A DNA stretch of 64,000 bases from an uncultured Verrucomicrobiales bacterium (lineage in GTDB: Bacteria > Verrucomicrobiota > Verrucomicrobiia > Verrucomicrobiales > Akkermansiaceae): contig CASICJ010000008.1 of NCBI GenBank assembly GCA_949373085.1, positions 45,318 to 109,317 of the forward strand. The letters run 5' to 3'. The stretch's first letter is position 1, and each line of letters opens with the position of its first letter. The notes beneath the pieces were generated by a model, which saw only the letters and a list, made by a program, of their open reading frames with translations, was not told where the DNA came from and ran no database searches. Positions 46,446-54,372 of this stretch are shown piece after piece. A program made the translations under genes and the position numbers.

Positions 46446-46595
46446 GAAATTTTTTATTCCCCTAATATGAACACGACTTAGATTCTTTTGTTTTTCGTCT
46501 TTAGGAGGTGAATGCTTATGTTAATTTATCGTTCCTGCCCCTGTCCAAACAGCGACTTCAACTCTTTCCCACCAAAAGTAATTTCCTAGCAATTC
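46440..46595 (+). repeat. Module B plus module A composite
   Basis: CCAGTGAGAAATTTTTTATT, CCCCTAATATGAACACG and GTGAATGCTTATGTTAATTT make up module B, beginning at the stop codon of the preceding gene. GCGACTTCAACTCTTTCCCA and core AAAAGTAATTTCCTAGCA (46574-46592) follow. The next start codon (GTG 46596) sits 3 bp after the core. Confidence 0.75.
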
Positions 46596-47585
46596 GTGAA
46601 AATTTTCATAAAGACTGCCGTCATCTTAGTCGGGCTCCTCTTCGGCTATGAGGTGGCTCACTTGACCTTGTTGCAAGATTCTGATGGATGGGCGACTATG
46701 GCATGGATCGAACGGGTACCCGAGGACGGTCCCTCCTCCAATGCCGACCCCGAGGACGTCGGACGGTTTTCGAGAGTCCTGTCCTTCGAAGGCGAACCTT
46801 CCACCCCCTTGGCGGACTATCTGACGCTCGCATCCCTAACGCTCACTGTGGTCTCGGCTTGGGTTCTATGGGCAAAGGAAAAGCCGTCGATCCGCACGGA
46901 TCGTTGGCGCGTGGCATTTGCCGTGGGGCTGGTCTCCTTTCTCAGCGTCACTTCGCTCGCCTTGACAGGCGTCATCGCCGAGCCCGAGAAAATCGCCCCT
47001 GAGGCATGGAACGAGGTAGTCGAAAAATTGCAAGTCGGCGACGTAATCGCCTACAGGAAGGAAAAATGGAGCGCCAGGCGGGAACTGTTCGCCAAGGGAA
47101 AATTAACGGTCATTGGCTATCGCCTTTTCAAGTACGGGCATCTCGCCATCGTCGTGGAAGACCCCGACGCGCCCGGCAGGAAAGCTCTCTTCACCAGCGA
47201 GAGCGTAAAGGGCGTCAACGTGGACGAGGACGCAGACTCCCTCCAAACCCATAACTGGGACGCCTATCGTCTCGACAAGTGGGATCGTATCGACCTTGGT
47301 CGTATCCGAGAAGGTATCCTCCGCTGCAAGGAAAAGTCAGGCAACTTCTTCGGCTACGACTTCACAGGCATGTTCGCCCTCTGGAACGAGGATCTAAAAC
47401 CCGACCACGCAAAAGACTTCGGCACCGAGTATATATGCTCCACCTCGGTAGTCACCCTGCTCTACTTCGGCGGCTTCGAAAGCGACGCAACCCCGCGCCA
47501 AGAACTCGATCTAATTACCCCCTATCAAGTCGTTCGGGCAAAGGGACGTTTCGTGAATCCACCCAGCTTGCCGGGCAAAGAATAG
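46596..47585 (+). CDS. Membrane-anchored YiiX-like permuted NlpC/P60 (papain-like) hydrolase
   Basis: A 329-residue protein with two or three N-terminal transmembrane segments (FIKTAVILVGLLFGY; LTLASLTLTVVSAWVLW; VAFAVGLVSFLSVTSLAL). The soluble part has the permuted papain-like signature: LQVGDVIAYR, then His in KYGHLAIVVEDP and Cys in EYICSTSVVTLLY. The family acts on amide or thioester bonds, often in cell-wall or lipid metabolism; the substrate is unknown. GTG start immediately behind a module A core. Confidence 0.6.
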   Translation: MKIFIKTAVILVGLLFGYEVAHLTLLQDSDGWATMAWIERVPEDGPSSNADPEDVGRFSRVLSFEGEPSTPLADYLTLASLTLTVVSAWVLWAKEKPSIRTDRWRVAFAVGLVSFLSVTSLALTGVIAEPEKIAPEAWNEVVEKLQVGDVIAYRKEKWSARRELFAKGKLTVIGYRLFKYGHLAIVVEDPDAPGRKALFTSESVKGVNVDEDADSLQTHNWDAYRLDKWDRIDLGRIREGILRCKEKSGNFFGYDFTGMFALWNEDLKPDHAKDFGTEYICSTSVVTLLYFGGFESDATPRQELDLITPYQVVRAKGRFVNPPSLPGKE

Positions 47586-47754
47586 AAGCTAGATACTCTG
47601 ACCCGCAGAGGAACCAGGGGTTGAGTTCTTGCCTCAGGCTTCCGCCAAGGATGGAGCGAGTTCGCGTTCGATTTCATCCAGACGGTATCCAAAATTCAAT
47701 CTTGCTAGGGGATCTAAAGCGCCCACCCCAAAAGCAAATTCCTAGCAGAAACTA
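47586..47754 (+). repeat. Module A intergenic repeat
   Basis: GCTAGGGGATCTAAAGCGCC, CACCCC and core AAAAGCAAATTCCTAGCAG at 47730-47748. The preceding part (47586-47690) shows no clear repeat or ORF. Confidence 0.7.
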
Positions 47755-49212
47755 TTGCCATTGCTTATTTCTGTTTTGGTATTTGGATGTGTGGGGATGA
47801 GGGCCAACCAGAAAAAGAAGAAGAATGGGTCAGACAATCTATCGCAGACCGATTCCTGCGTCGGGGAAGGAGACGTTCAGGATGTGCGTTTGATAAATAC
47901 CTTCACAACAATATTTGCTATCGTCGTTGTATTATTGTTCGCCGGAAGAATAAACAACGCTCATGCACAGAATGTCCGAGTGACTGAAGGGCCAACAATC
48001 CTACACGCGAATATCGCAGGGCAATGGGGTGGGCATACCTTCTGCTATCTGCTGGCAGGAGAACAGGATGTGTTCTGGTCGGCGACAGCCTACAGCGCGG
48101 ATAAAAAATCACCAACAGCTTTAATAGGACAACATCCGAAGCCGGGGAGTTCGCTTGCCCCTGTTGTTTCTCGCATTCAGTTTGATGAACCAAATGTAAA
48201 AGGAAACAATCAGCCGCAGATGATCCGCTCGCCGGATGGGTATATCCACGCTTTTATCGGCGTAACCTATACTACGGACAATCCCGCATATAATACTGGA
48301 AAGCTGCGATACTTCCGCAGTGAGAATCCGGGGGATGTTTCCAACCTTGTGGACAGGACGGAGCTTATTCCCACGCTGCCCTATGATAGCTTTCATCTGA
48401 GGATGAACGTAGGAATAAGCCCTGATGGTCAGCGAATAGCGTTGGTTATCCTGGCTATATCTGAGGACGGAAGCGTTCCTTTCAATACCCCGGTGATCTT
48501 TATCGGCGAGCGGCGGGGCCTTGATTTCACCTTCCAGAAACCGGTCTCATACGTAGAGCCTATGGGCTTCTTCTATCCGCAGGTGGCCGCCACCAACGAG
48601 GGAATTGTCATCATCGGCCAAGTCTGGGATAATGCTGATCGCGCCACTACACGATTGATGCATCTGAATTGGGATGGTGAGTTGATAAACCGGGAAGAAT
48701 TGCCGGCCGACACCGATGGCACATATTCCTCCTTCGATCTGCGTCCACCTGATCCAACCGATTGGAGCAAACTGGTTCTTTACTACAATAGGCAATCTAA
48801 AGATCACAATGACTGTTATCACGAACTCTGGGAGTATGATACGAAGGCCAGGCGACTCCGCCAGCTTCGATCTCTGGAGACTCAGTATGGCATGTCTAAC
48901 TCTGGCAAGTGGATTCCTGCGTCCGATGATTCATCAGTATTTATCAATAACCCCAGCATGGGGCGCTTACATAGCTGGCGCGGCGATATACTCGGTGATG
49001 GAGAAGTCGCTTGCGAACCTTTGCCCGGCGCTAATCCGCTTTCGCTTGGGTATCAAGCAACGGGTTATCTTTTCGCGCCAAATGTATTGCAGGGATCTGT
49101 TTTGTCACCGGGTGAGACATATATCGCTTCTGACTGCTTTAATCCGGGCAAGAAGCCCGAGGAATCAGGTCCCTGTTCGTTCCTGCTCTGGCGTCTGAGC
49201 ATAGGGGAATAA
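47755..49212 (+). CDS. Secreted beta-propeller-like protein with repeat-derived N-terminus
   Basis: The frame is open for 485 codons. The real start is probably GTG at 47884, giving the signal peptide RLINTFTTIFAIVVVLLFAG. The 43 codons before it (LLISVLVFGCVGMRANQKKK) resemble a lipoprotein signal of the Sel1 type and may be a fused remnant. The mature part repeats strand blocks such as FCYLLAGEQDVFWSATAYS, QPQMIRSPDGYIHAFIGVTY and FHLRMNVGISPDGQRIALVI, suggesting a propeller. It resembles sialidase-like or BNR-type proteins only loosely. Function unknown. Confidence 0.55.
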   Translation: MPLLISVLVFGCVGMRANQKKKKNGSDNLSQTDSCVGEGDVQDVRLINTFTTIFAIVVVLLFAGRINNAHAQNVRVTEGPTILHANIAGQWGGHTFCYLLAGEQDVFWSATAYSADKKSPTALIGQHPKPGSSLAPVVSRIQFDEPNVKGNNQPQMIRSPDGYIHAFIGVTYTTDNPAYNTGKLRYFRSENPGDVSNLVDRTELIPTLPYDSFHLRMNVGISPDGQRIALVILAISEDGSVPFNTPVIFIGERRGLDFTFQKPVSYVEPMGFFYPQVAATNEGIVIIGQVWDNADRATTRLMHLNWDGELINREELPADTDGTYSSFDLRPPDPTDWSKLVLYYNRQSKDHNDCYHELWEYDTKARRLRQLRSLETQYGMSNSGKWIPASDDSSVFINNPSMGRLHSWRGDILGDGEVACEPLPGANPLSLGYQATGYLFAPNVLQGSVLSPGETYIASDCFNPGKKPEESGPCSFLLWRLSIGE

Positions 49213-49224
49213 GGGATAACGGAA

Positions 49225-49300
49225 ATGACCATAAAAGAGAGAATTCACACAGCATTAGCCGGAGGGATGCCTGACCAGATCCCGCTCGCCTTGAGGGGCA
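49225..49300 (+). pseudogene. 5' fragment of a uroporphyrinogen decarboxylase-family gene
   Basis: Starting at ATG 49225 with AAGGGATAACGG upstream, the frame reads MTIKERIHTALAGGMPDQIP, the usual N-terminus of URO-D/MtaA-type methyltransferase-like proteins (ERxxxALxGxxPDxxPL). Homology stops after ~25 residues; a module A repeat begins ~40 bp further on. Confidence 0.65.
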
Positions 49301-49334
49301 ATCCCAGCCCACGACATGACTGCGCAGGCCACGT

Positions 49335-49418
49335 TCGCCTAGCACCCCCCTTTCTCCCCATCTCCGATCCCTTCAACGGCGACCTCAAGCGCCCCACGCA
49401 AAAAGCAAATTCCTAGCA
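49335..49418 (+). repeat. Module A repeat at a junction of two gene fragments
   Basis: CACCCCCCTTTCTCCCCATC, TCCGATCCCTTCAACGGCG, CTCAAGCGCCCCACG and core AAAAGCAAATTCCTAGCAA at 49401-49419. On its left lies the headless URO-D-type fragment, and its last bases are in frame with a glycosidase fragment on its right. Confidence 0.8.
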
Positions 49419-49946
49419 ATCATCGCCCGCGAGGTCTATTCCCACATCGGTCCCCTCACTCGGAAACTGGCTCCGAATACGCTGGTATTCGGAGAGCGCT
49501 ACTCTGGCACTGCGATGCCTTGGCAGGTCATCCAGGAAGCGCTACCGTGGATTGATGTTCTATCAGTTCAGCCTGGTGGGTCCTTGTTCTCTGAAACGGA
49601 CTTTGAGCGGGCTTATCGGGAGACGAAGAAACCGGTGATGATCTGCGACCACCAAGTAAGTTTCACCACGCCTGAACACTCCAATGTAATGTGGAAGACG
49701 TTGCCTGACATCGCCAGTGTGGGGGGGGCACATGCTAGGTTCTTGCAGGACGGGTTCTCTACTCGTTACCTGATTGGATACAACCGCTGCCAGTATATCG
49801 ATCGCTATAAAGGCGAACTGAAGATTCTCAAGCAGGGCCTGCTTCAGGTTGATGGAACTCCGTATGAAGAACTGGCAGCCACGGTGCTGCGAAACAACTG
49901 GCGGCTTCATCATCGTTTTCTTGGAGCACAGGAGGAGCGAAAATAG
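49419..49946 (+). pseudogene. C-terminal fragment of an agarase-like glycoside hydrolase
   Basis: A frame open from the repeat itself encodes ~175 residues: AREVYSHIGPLTRKLAPNTL, VFGERYSGTAMPWQVIQEAL, PWIDVLSVQPGGSLFSETDF and KKPVMICDHQVSF. The pattern (RkxxPNxLvfGeRY, then D(V/I)xSvQ and KPxxICDh) is that of TIM-barrel agarase-type hydrolases; the N-terminal two thirds, with at least one catalytic Glu, are missing. The 3' end is natural (TAG at 49944-49946). Confidence 0.7.
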
Positions 49947-50214
49947 GATTCGAACAAGCCGAACAAGCGCATGGAGAGCAACGGCTGACCCGCCCCGACT
50001 TCGAATGATTCAGTGGAAACACAGCCCCAGTCCTGCATCGAGCGCGCGCTCCCGGTCAGCCGTGCCTCATGCTTGACGTTCGCTTAAAGAAGATGAAACA
50101 TGGACAACCGAGTTCTAACTGCAATAATTTTTGATCGTAGCGGAATCGCTGTTCTTTTGTCACAGAGATTGGATCCACCATTGGAAGCATGCCTCAGCAA
50201 GACCTGCCGACCCA
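49947..50214. other. Spacer with no recognisable gene
   Basis: I see no ORF with protein-like composition. A stretch near 49985-50065 (CGGCTGACCCGCCCC, CCCGGTCAGCCGTGCC) contains GGCTGACC/GGTCAGCC inverted repeats about 60 bp apart, which could form a long stem, and a similar GTTCAGCCGTGC occurs at 56053. Origin unknown. Confidence 0.4.
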
Positions 50215-50498
50215 AGTCGGACATGTCTCCCCCATGAACTCCGCCCAAATTCGTTCTTCACGGACTTTCCGCCAGAAGCAAATTCCTAGCAGCCACCCAC
50301 CCCACCGGGGGAAGAACTTGCGGACGCTCAATATAATACGGTGGGAGATTTTTTGGTCCTAGTATGGGTGCGAGTTTGGTTGGTGTGTTATTCGCTTTCA
50401 AGAGGATAGATGGTCATGTTAACTTATTGTTTCTTCTTATTTCAGAAGAGGTCTTTCAACCCTTTCCCGCTAAAAGCAAATTCCTAGCAATAAACCCA
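50215..50498 (+). repeat. Complete composite repeat: A, hairpin, B, A
   Basis: Module A core at 50274-50292 runs into the GC hairpin CCACCCACCCCACCGGGGG, AACTTGCGGACGCTCAATAT, module B (ATACGGTGGGAGATTTTTTG, then ATGGGTGCGAG, GTGTTATTCGC) and a second module A core AAAAGCAAATTCCTAGCAA at 50472-50490. The module B ATG at 50364 opens a frame that runs without stop into the next gene. This is the longest uninterrupted copy in the window. Confidence 0.85.
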
Positions 50499-51749
50499 AT
50501 GAAGATTGTGAAACTACTCGCGGCTATCGCCTGCCTGCTGCCAATCGCCTCCACCTTTGCCAAGGATCAGTGGTCGCAGTTTCGCGGCCCCGGCGGGAAC
50601 GGTCATAGCCGGTCGACCGCGCTGCCTCTCGAGTGGGACGATAGAAGTATTGTGTGGAAGACTCCGATCCACGATCGCGGTTGGTCTTCCCCCGTCATCT
50701 GGAACGATCAAGTCTGGATGACCACCGCCACAAAAGAGGGCCACAAATTGTTTGCGGTGTGCGTGGACAGAAAGACCGGTAAGGTTGTTCACGACCTTCT
50801 GATATTCGAAGTGGAATCGCCGATGGCGATAACTCCTGAAAACACCTACGCGACACCCACCCCGGTAATTGAGGAAGGCCGAGTCTACGTTCACTATGGG
50901 ACCTATGGGACCGCCTGTCTGGACACTCAGTCAGGAGATATTCTGTGGTCAAGACGCGATCTCAATTGTGATCACGAATTTGGGGCCGGGCCGGCAAGCT
51001 CTCCGGTTCTGGTTGGCGATATCCTCGTTTTCCACGTCGACGGTCGCGATGTTCAATATATCATAGCCCTCCAAGCGGCGACCGGCAAGAACGCCTGGAA
51101 GACGGAGCGCTCGGCCAACTTCGACAAGGTCCCAGTCCACCAGCGAAAAGCCTACGGCATGCCCGCTCTCGTTCCGCGCGGAGATAAGCAACAGATGATC
51201 AGCGTCGGCGCTAAAGGTCTCTACTCCTACGACCCGAGTAACGGCGAGGAATTGTGGAAAGTGCACCACCGCGGATGGTCGATTTTCCCGAGGCCTGTGT
51301 ATGGGAACGGGCTGGTCTTTGCCACTATCGATCGTGATCGGCCCGAACTCTGGGCCATTCGACCCGACGGCTCCGGTGATGTGAGCGACACTCATGTCGT
51401 CTGGAAGAAGACGCGCCGGATGCCTCAGCGAGCCTCGCCACTGCTAGTTGGAAAATTGCTCTTCGTGATGGATCGAAACGGCTACCTATCCTGCCTCGAG
51501 GCAAGCAGCGGCGAGGAGATCTGGCAGCAACGCCTCAAGGGGAGGTTTTCCGCCTCTCCAGTCTATGCAAACGACCGCATCTATTTCTTCAATGAGGAGG
51601 GCGCTTGTACGGTAATCAGATCTGCAAGTGACTTCGAGATCTTGGCGACTAATATCCTCGGGGATGGGGAGCAATTGATGGCCAGTCCGGCCATGGATGA
51701 CGACGCGTTCTACATTCGAACAGCGAAGCATTTGTACCGGATTGAGTAA
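50499..51749 (+). CDS. Secreted PQQ-like beta-propeller protein
   Basis: A 416-residue protein with signal peptide (MKIVKLLAAIACLLPIAS). It begins WSQFRGPGGNGHSRSTALPL, the standard opening of verrucomicrobial/planctomycetal PQQ-like propellers, and shows the repeated blade motif: VCVDRKTGKVVHDL, ACLDTQSGDILWSR, IALQAATGKNAWKT, YSYDPSNGEELWKV and SCLEASSGEEIWQQ. These resemble BamB and quinoprotein dehydrogenases but usually lack the catalytic quinone ligands, so a scaffold or binding role is likelier. An upstream in-frame ATG at 50364 lies in the repeat and is rejected as the start. Confidence 0.85.
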   Translation: MKIVKLLAAIACLLPIASTFAKDQWSQFRGPGGNGHSRSTALPLEWDDRSIVWKTPIHDRGWSSPVIWNDQVWMTTATKEGHKLFAVCVDRKTGKVVHDLLIFEVESPMAITPENTYATPTPVIEEGRVYVHYGTYGTACLDTQSGDILWSRRDLNCDHEFGAGPASSPVLVGDILVFHVDGRDVQYIIALQAATGKNAWKTERSANFDKVPVHQRKAYGMPALVPRGDKQQMISVGAKGLYSYDPSNGEELWKVHHRGWSIFPRPVYGNGLVFATIDRDRPELWAIRPDGSGDVSDTHVVWKKTRRMPQRASPLLVGKLLFVMDRNGYLSCLEASSGEEIWQQRLKGRFSASPVYANDRIYFFNEEGACTVIRSASDFEILATNILGDGEQLMASPAMDDDAFYIRTAKHLYRIE

Positions 51750-52162
51750 GCCGCCGAATCAGCAGATTGATGCCGCCTCCCTTGCCTTGAACTGCGAGTT
51801 TCCTTGCGCTAATTGCCAGAAACTTTGTTTTGTTCGCTCCCGCGGTAGAGTCGCCCTGCCCGAAGGACAGACGGCACCCAAGTCAGCTTGGGTATGATGT
51901 ATGATATTAGTCTAGGGGTCCCGAAAGATAACGGGGGTCCCGAAAGATAACGCCAAAAACGTGAAGTAGTTTCGCAAGGCCACTGAACAAGCTGGCTGGT
52001 TTTTTTCAACAAACCTTGGGTGATATGTATGACACTGGCGATACTGGCGGGGAATTCCCGGAGGATAAAGCTGAAGCCGCGAAGTGGTATCGTAAGGCCA
52101 TCGAAAGCTCAAAGCTATTTGCAGAGCGGTTGGAGCAAAACGCCAAGGACAAGAGAGAGTAA
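51750..52162 (+). pseudogene. Degenerate Sel1-repeat gene with internal duplication
   Basis: Scattered Sel1 pieces in different frames: LGMMYDISLGVPKDN-like at ~51890, LGDMYDTGDTGGEFPEDKAE and AAKWYRKAIESSKLFAERLE, then TAA at 52160-52162. A 20-bp stretch GGGGTCCCGAAAGATAACG is duplicated in tandem at ~51913-51950. No start or lipobox remains. The Sel1 trailer repeat follows directly. Bases 51750-51875 hold no clear feature. Confidence 0.7.
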
Positions 52163-52423
52163 GGCCAGCTAGAATGCCCCAAGCACCCGTTCCAACCTAC
52201 CGAGTCTAATACGAGCCATCCAGCAGCTCACGGCTGCTGACTGACCCGCATCGCTTCGTAAATTTGCCCATCAAGCTGTCAACGGTGCCCGCCCGAAGGC
52301 TTGGCCTTCTGACTCTTCGCCTGAATGAGAGTATTGATGTCCGAAGGTTTATAGGGCATGAATGGAAGTTCGTTCCCATACTAACATATTTTTTCTACAC
52401 TACCGGTTCACAATATAAAAATA
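52160..52423 (+). repeat. Sel1-gene trailer repeat and spacer
   Basis: GGCCAGCTAGAATGCCCCAA, GCACCCGTTCCAACCTACCG and AGTCTAATACGAGCCATCCA (52163-52225) match 44014-44075 closely. The following ~190 bp contain no module A or B copy and no ORF. An AT-rich segment precedes the ATG at 52424. Confidence 0.7.
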
Positions 52424-53491
52424 ATGAGTAACATCAAAAAGAGTGATGCCATAAAAGGGGCATTTTTTGGGGCTGTCGTCGCGGATGCCCTTTGTTTGGG
52501 AAGTCATTACGAATACGACGCCCAAAAGATTTATGAGGCCTATGGAAAAAAACCGATTGAGAAATTCATGTCTCCCGGTGAAATGATGGGCGGTCAAACT
52601 CATGGCATTGGATGGGGCGAGAGAAACTATCATCCCGGTAAAAAAGCGGGCGGCACAACCGACTACGGCGATTATAATATTCTGGTCTTAGAACATTTGG
52701 CGGAAATAGCTGATCCACCCAGGCCCTTCAGTGTCGCCGCTTTGATTCCCCACTGGATGAACCGCCTGGAAAAGAGCTGGGGTTCATGGATCTGCACCAT
52801 GACGAAAGAGACCTATGCCATGGCCAAACAAGGTGTTCCGACTGAACATTTGGGCGGCATGTCCAATGCCATGGCCATTCGCCACGTCGCAGCCCATGCC
52901 TATTATGAATCGGAAGAGGAGCTTGTCGATGTTGCCAGAAAGTCGATGTTTACGCACAGAGAAGCTCATGCGCTTGGTGGTGGAGAATTTTTTGCCCGTG
53001 TGACCCACCGTGTGATCCATGGCATGACGCCACGGGAGGCTATTGAGGAGATTGCTGCGCAGATGGGTGGCTTTTTTAAGGACAAAGCGCTACAGGCAAT
53101 TACTAAGGTTCAAGAAGAAGCGGATCCAAATTCTGCGCTTTTTAAAGAAGCGTTTAGCGACGATCTCGCGCTTACAAGTATGGCTAGACTTTGGGATGTT
53201 GGCCGATCGGAACCTATCAAGGTAGGAAAAGCGAGCCCAACAGAGGGAACTCTACCAGGTGCCGTTTACTTTATCTTAAAATATGCCGAGCAAGAAGAGG
53301 GACTAAAAAGGGCTATGCAGGGCAATGCCATGGTCGGTGGCGACAATGCATCGCGCAGTATCGCGATCGGCATGGTACTTGGAGCCTATAAAGGGGTTGA
53401 GGCAATTCCGCCAGAGTGGAAGGAGACACTCGACCAATATACGTATTGCGACAATTTGTTAAAAAAGCTCCCCTTGCTCAGGTGTTCCTAG
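52424..53491 (+). CDS. ADP-ribosylglycohydrolase-family protein, 3' end replaced by integrase sequence
   Basis: A 355-residue cytoplasmic protein. Family blocks: GAFFGAVVADALCLGSHYEY near the start, TTDYGDYNILVLEHLAE (metal-binding region), LGGMSNAMAIRHVAAHAYY and GGDNASRSIAIGMVLGAYKG (second metal site, GxD..SR). Such enzymes remove ADP-ribose from proteins or small molecules; some are only structural homologues. The last ~7 codons lie in sequence shared with the integrase 3' end (from ~53473), so the native C-terminus was replaced, probably by few residues; the catalytic fold appears complete. Confidence 0.85.
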   Translation: MSNIKKSDAIKGAFFGAVVADALCLGSHYEYDAQKIYEAYGKKPIEKFMSPGEMMGGQTHGIGWGERNYHPGKKAGGTTDYGDYNILVLEHLAEIADPPRPFSVAALIPHWMNRLEKSWGSWICTMTKETYAMAKQGVPTEHLGGMSNAMAIRHVAAHAYYESEEELVDVARKSMFTHREAHALGGGEFFARVTHRVIHGMTPREAIEEIAAQMGGFFKDKALQAITKVQEEADPNSALFKEAFSDDLALTSMARLWDVGRSEPIKVGKASPTEGTLPGAVYFILKYAEQEEGLKRAMQGNAMVGGDNASRSIAIGMVLGAYKGVEAIPPEWKETLDQYTYCDNLLKKLPLLRCS

Positions 53492-53922
53492 GTGTGAGAC
53501 CTGAAGAATCACTCAGGCTGCATTGGGAGCACTTTGATTTTGAAGCACGCGAACTTACCATCCCTCCAAAGATCGCTAAGGGTCGTGAGAAGCACGCGCT
53601 GATTAATCAGATTCCACCAAACGCAATGGTTTGGTTAATCCCCTACACCTCTTTCACCCAAGGTAAGATTCTTGAAGGAATTTACTCAAAGTCAGCCTTC
53701 GACAAACGAATGAGGGCCGCTCGAACATCTGCAGGCTGGCCCCCTGGCACTTGGCCTCAAAACACTCTTCGTAAGACATTCATTTCGTGCCACTTTGCTT
53801 GTTATTCTAACGCTCCGTTAACTGCTGCAATAGCTGGAACAAGCGAGAGTGTCATCTTCTCTAACTATCGTTCCATGATTAAGAAAACTGAGGCCTCAAA
53901 GCTCTGGGAGATTTACTCGTAA
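53473..53922 (+). pseudogene. 3' fragment of tyrosine integrase (copy 2)
   Basis: From TTGCTCAGGTGTTCCTAGG the sequence matches the last ~450 bp of the integrase at 59529-60746. It encodes LGVRPEESLRLHWEHFDFEA (catalytic Arg I), WPQNTLRKTFISCHFACYSN (box II) and ESVIFSNYRSM (nucleophile Tyr), ending at TAA 53922. It has no start codon and is fused to the 3' end of the ADP-ribosylglycohydrolase gene. Its reading frame is undisturbed, unlike the long copy. Confidence 0.88.
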
Positions 53923-54372
53923 GGAAACGAAACAAGCCTCAGGCAGACTTCAAGATCCCTCCCCGCCGTGGGAACTCCTTGCGCACGCTCTATATAATAA
54001 GGTGAGAGATTTTTTGATCCTAATATGGACACGACTAGGATTGGTTTGTTATCCTCTGGTCCAATTGCGACTTCAACCCTTCCCCGCCAAAAGCAATTTC
54101 CTAGCAGTCAGTAATTCCTAGCAGCCAAATTCCTAACAGTCGATTGAGCATTGATTAACAGACGCCGCCGAGATTGGAGTTACTCCTTCCGGATCATAAC
54201 GAATGATCGGGACCAGCTGAAAAAATTTGACAGAGGATAAGAAGATCTCTCAGCTGTTTAATAAGCTGCGAGTGCGTCGTGATTAATGCATCGCGGGTGT
54301 AGGACCGGCGATGAAAGATCTCGCTAAAAAGAGTTCGAGAGAGCAAAAGACGAGAGAAAGAAAAAGGAGCAT
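53923..54372 (+). repeat. Module B plus triple module A, then unannotated spacer
   Basis: CTTGCGCACGCTCTATATAA, then AAGGTGAGAGATTTTTTGAT and GGTTTGTTATCCTCTGGT (53970-54060) are module B. Module A follows with core AAAAGCAATTTCCTAGCAG (54089-54107) and two extra partial cores (AATTCCTAGCAG, AAATTCCTAACAG) to 54140, a local triplication. The rest to 54372 has no ORF; AAAAAGGAG at 54360-54368 is the ribosome site of the next gene. Confidence 0.75.

Noticed and set aside
46688..47800. Long Arg/Gly-rich plus-strand frames inside the YiiX-like gene
   Set aside because: They are alternative-frame shadows of a GC-richer gene; composition is extreme and no start or motif supports them.
53940..54140. 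CRISPR-like array (three short repeats AATTCCTAGCAG in a row)
   Set aside because: The units are partial copies of module A with irregular spacing of 2-22 bp and no spacers of constant length.
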